Source: Elizabethkingia miricola (GTDB lineage Bacteria; Bacteroidota; Bacteroidia; Flavobacteriales; Weeksellaceae). Taken from it: a DNA stretch of 64,000 bases. Made by a program: the position numbers and the translations under genes. The stretch lies in NCBI RefSeq assembly GCF_001675285.1, contig NZ_LSGQ01000031.1, positions 1-64,000 of the forward strand, read 5' to 3'. The stretch's first letter is position 1. The number at the start of each line of letters is the position of its first letter. Shown piece after piece: positions 62,059 to 64,000 of this stretch. Under the pieces are notes generated by a model. The model saw only the letters and a program-made list of their open reading frames with translations. It had not been told where the DNA came from and searched no databases.

Positions 62059-63492
62059 TTACGATTCTTTCACCGCCAATTCACGGGTCAACCAGCCACT
62101 TTTGCTTGCTGTAGCAATAGCGTATGGTGTAATCCAGAAAAGCGTAAAGGCATAGAAAATACTATAGGTATAGGCCCAGAAGGCTTCAGGTGTATTTTTA
62201 TTTCTCTTCGCAAAGAAGAAGGCCTGTACACTGGAGAAAATCAGTATGCCCAGTAATGTTGAACTAATGAATAACATGGTATGATTAATAATAAACCATA
62301 GCATTAATAACATTAAAGGATAAGACATAACCAGCTTTAGCCACTGCATACACAATAATATTCTGGTCCCTACTTTTGGTCCTTCACGGAAATCTCCAAA
62401 AGCAAACTTGCTCATCATTATATTTTCACGCACATTACTACGTTCCCAACGGATAAACATCTTATACAGGTTTTTATATCGTTTAGGAATATTCGTATAT
62501 ACATATGCATTTCTCTGGAATAAGATATGATAACCTTGTTTCAGGATCATATTCGTCATGGCTCTGTCCTCCCCTATATCAGACGGACGTCCCATAAATG
62601 TCTGGTTCACCCATTCATCCAGACAGTTCATTACCTGCTCTCTGCGGTATGCGGCCAAAGCTCCTGGTGTACACATTACGGATCCAAGCATACTCTGCGC
62701 GGAACGGACAAATTCAAAACTGAATACAAAGTTTACATTAAGCATTCTCGGAATCAGTTCCTTCTCATTGTTCAGTACACGTACATTGCCTGCTACTCCG
62801 CCACATTTTTTATTGACTACGAACGGGCTTGTCATATTACGGATCGTATCTTTTTTCACAATAGAATCACTGTCTACGGTAATAAATATTTCCCCGGTAC
62901 CCAACTGGAATCCACGGTGTAAGGCATGTCTTTTCCCCATATTACGAGGTTGTTGATAGGCCATTACTCTGTCACCCAATTCTTCTTTGGCTTTCTTAAT
63001 CCATGTCCAGGTATCATCTTTACTGCCATCGTCCACAGCAATAATCTGTACTTTTTCCTCAGGATAATCACTGCTCGCTAAGCTATGAAGTGTCTCATAT
63101 ACAAGCTTTCCTTCATTGTAAGCCGGAACAATAATAGTACAGGTAGGCAGCAGATCGTCTGATACAGAAGCAACGGGTTTATACCGAATGTATAAAACAA
63201 GTAAATAGACCAAAAAGCACACCGCAACACTTAACAGAAATAAGCCTGTTCCAATGACTACTACCCCAATGGAACTGTTCATCTGTTCCCAGTGCAGGTG
63301 CTCGAACTCTGGTTGTAATAAGTATACGGCATATATTGAACTGAACAACAATATAAACGTCACTGCAAGGATACCATATTCTATGGTTCCAAACCTCCCC
63401 TTTTTGACGGGTACAAAATCTTCTTTCTGGCGAATTAATGCTGATTTTGGTACAACATTCTTCTTAACGTGTAGTGTTTGTGTTTCTTTCAT
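62059..63492 (-). CDS. Processive-type GT2 glycosyltransferase (HAS/NodC-like)
   Basis: 477 residues. Two N-terminal membrane segments (about 35-55 and 72-100), a cytosolic GT2 domain with IIVPAYNEGKLVYETL, VDDGSKDDT (Asp), VDSDS (DxD), and EDRAM, then RWERSN in the place of the QxxRW motif, followed by three more membrane segments. Family knowledge: hyaluronan synthase, NodC or cellulose-synthase-like enzymes polymerise and extrude a beta-glycan. Product unknown. The presence of TM segments at both ends supports extrusion. Confidence 0.88.
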   Translation of the reverse strand: MKETQTLHVKKNVVPKSALIRQKEDFVPVKKGRFGTIEYGILAVTFILLFSSIYAVYLLQPEFEHLHWEQMNSSIGVVVIGTGLFLLSVAVCFLVYLLVLYIRYKPVASVSDDLLPTCTIIVPAYNEGKLVYETLHSLASSDYPEEKVQIIAVDDGSKDDTWTWIKKAKEELGDRVMAYQQPRNMGKRHALHRGFQLGTGEIFITVDSDSIVKKDTIRNMTSPFVVNKKCGGVAGNVRVLNNEKELIPRMLNVNFVFSFEFVRSAQSMLGSVMCTPGALAAYRREQVMNCLDEWVNQTFMGRPSDIGEDRAMTNMILKQGYHILFQRNAYVYTNIPKRYKNLYKMFIRWERSNVRENIMMSKFAFGDFREGPKVGTRILLCMQWLKLVMSYPLMLLMLWFIINHTMLFISSTLLGILIFSSVQAFFFAKRNKNTPEAFWAYTYSIFYAFTLFWITPYAIATASKSGWLTRELAVKES

Positions 63493-64000
63493 ACATTCTA
63501 TAAAAAAATTCCCTACTGCTATTCCTTATTTTTTTGATTAAACGGAATATCAGTATCCAATAATTTATTATTTCAACTTTTGAAATTGGAAGCAAGGTTT
63601 CCAAAAAGAACCTGCGCACTCTTATTTTGCTGAAAAAGCCTTATTCTAAGGCAGAATAAAAGGTTTAAACTTTTAGCAAAACAGAAGAGAATAGTTTTAT
63701 ATCATGTATTAATTGATCAGTATTATCATGAAGGAAACCAAAAAGTATGATCAGAATCCATACAGTATGATAACGTTATTTTTCGTTATTTATTGCTGCT
63801 CTAATGAAAACATTATGCCATTTTGTCTTTAAAATCAATATTTCCGGAATATTCAATATTTTCAGTTTGTTGGTGACCGCTCAGCTTAAATACTTTATTT
63901 CAAAGATTTTCAAAACATTACAACCCAATTAACTTTGTATTTTTTATTTTATTTCTTTTGAAAAATCAGAAAAAAATAATGTTTTTTAATGCCACTGCAT
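63493..64000. other. Region without a supported gene
   Basis: About 500 AT-rich bases upstream of the GT2 gene. No convincing reading frame or RNA. A small GCCTT/AAGGC hairpin near 63640 is the only structure noticed. Confidence 0.45.

Noticed and set aside
1-64000. CRISPR array, rRNA or complete insertion sequence
   Set aside because: No regular spaced repeats, no rRNA-like sequence and no transposase frame with terminal inverted repeats were seen anywhere in the window.

Overview
The window looks like chromosomal DNA of a flavobacterium, most likely of the Elizabethkingia/Chryseobacterium group. Four things point there: AT-rich DNA, the Bacteroidota -7 promoter box TAnnTTTG upstream of many genes, lipoprotein and TonB-linked envelope proteins, and short GG-leader (bacteriocin-like) peptides. 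The genus is an inference from gene content. There is no complete tRNA, no rRNA, no CRISPR array and no intact insertion sequence or integrase.

Layout. 1-2160 is the end of a temperate phage or phage-like island: small leftward early genes and a divergent S24-family repressor around two matching operators. It ends at 2295-2349 in the 3' part of a tRNA-Leu(CAA) gene with its terminator, an attachment scar. A second, decayed scar lies at 15264-15318. Both are preceded by the same spaced pair of GTGCAAA direct repeats, and shorter derivatives of the terminator lie at 13588 and 14284. Between the scars are a MaoC hydratase, a DEAD-box helicase with cspA, a GT14 glycosyltransferase, a Ca2+/H+ antiporter, stress proteins, a GH130/GT4 sugar pair and a small cassette-like region holding a dead gene copy. 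15488-25119 holds a GC-richer foreign-looking gene, a GG-leader peptide, an amidohydrolase with a LytTR regulator, lysC behind an apparent leader-peptide attenuator, and a cupin/DoxX/AraC group.

27884-47794 contains the most unusual system. Three separate loci each pair a 57-72 residue peptide carrying a Y-x-x-P...EQGIA-x-(G/S)-SA signature with an immediately downstream fimbrillin-like lipoprotein. The lipoproteins share an N-terminal architecture but carry different C-terminal modules. Each locus adjoins a different membrane-linked regulator: a TPR/AraC protein, a LytS/LytR-type two-component pair next to a TonB-type outer-membrane barrel, and a pair of paralogous membrane HTH proteins. At the third locus the palindrome CACTCACGAGTG occurs at the same distance upstream of the -7 boxes of both the peptide operon and a regulator gene.

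From 48097 to 60492 about seventeen rightward genes encode mostly uncharacterised lipoproteins, secreted and small membrane proteins. The first two transcription units share a duplicated 51 bp promoter segment. The run ends with a Crp/Fnr regulator, a medium-chain oxidoreductase and a small membrane protein. A secreted sulfatase and a GT2 synthase close the window on the minus strand.
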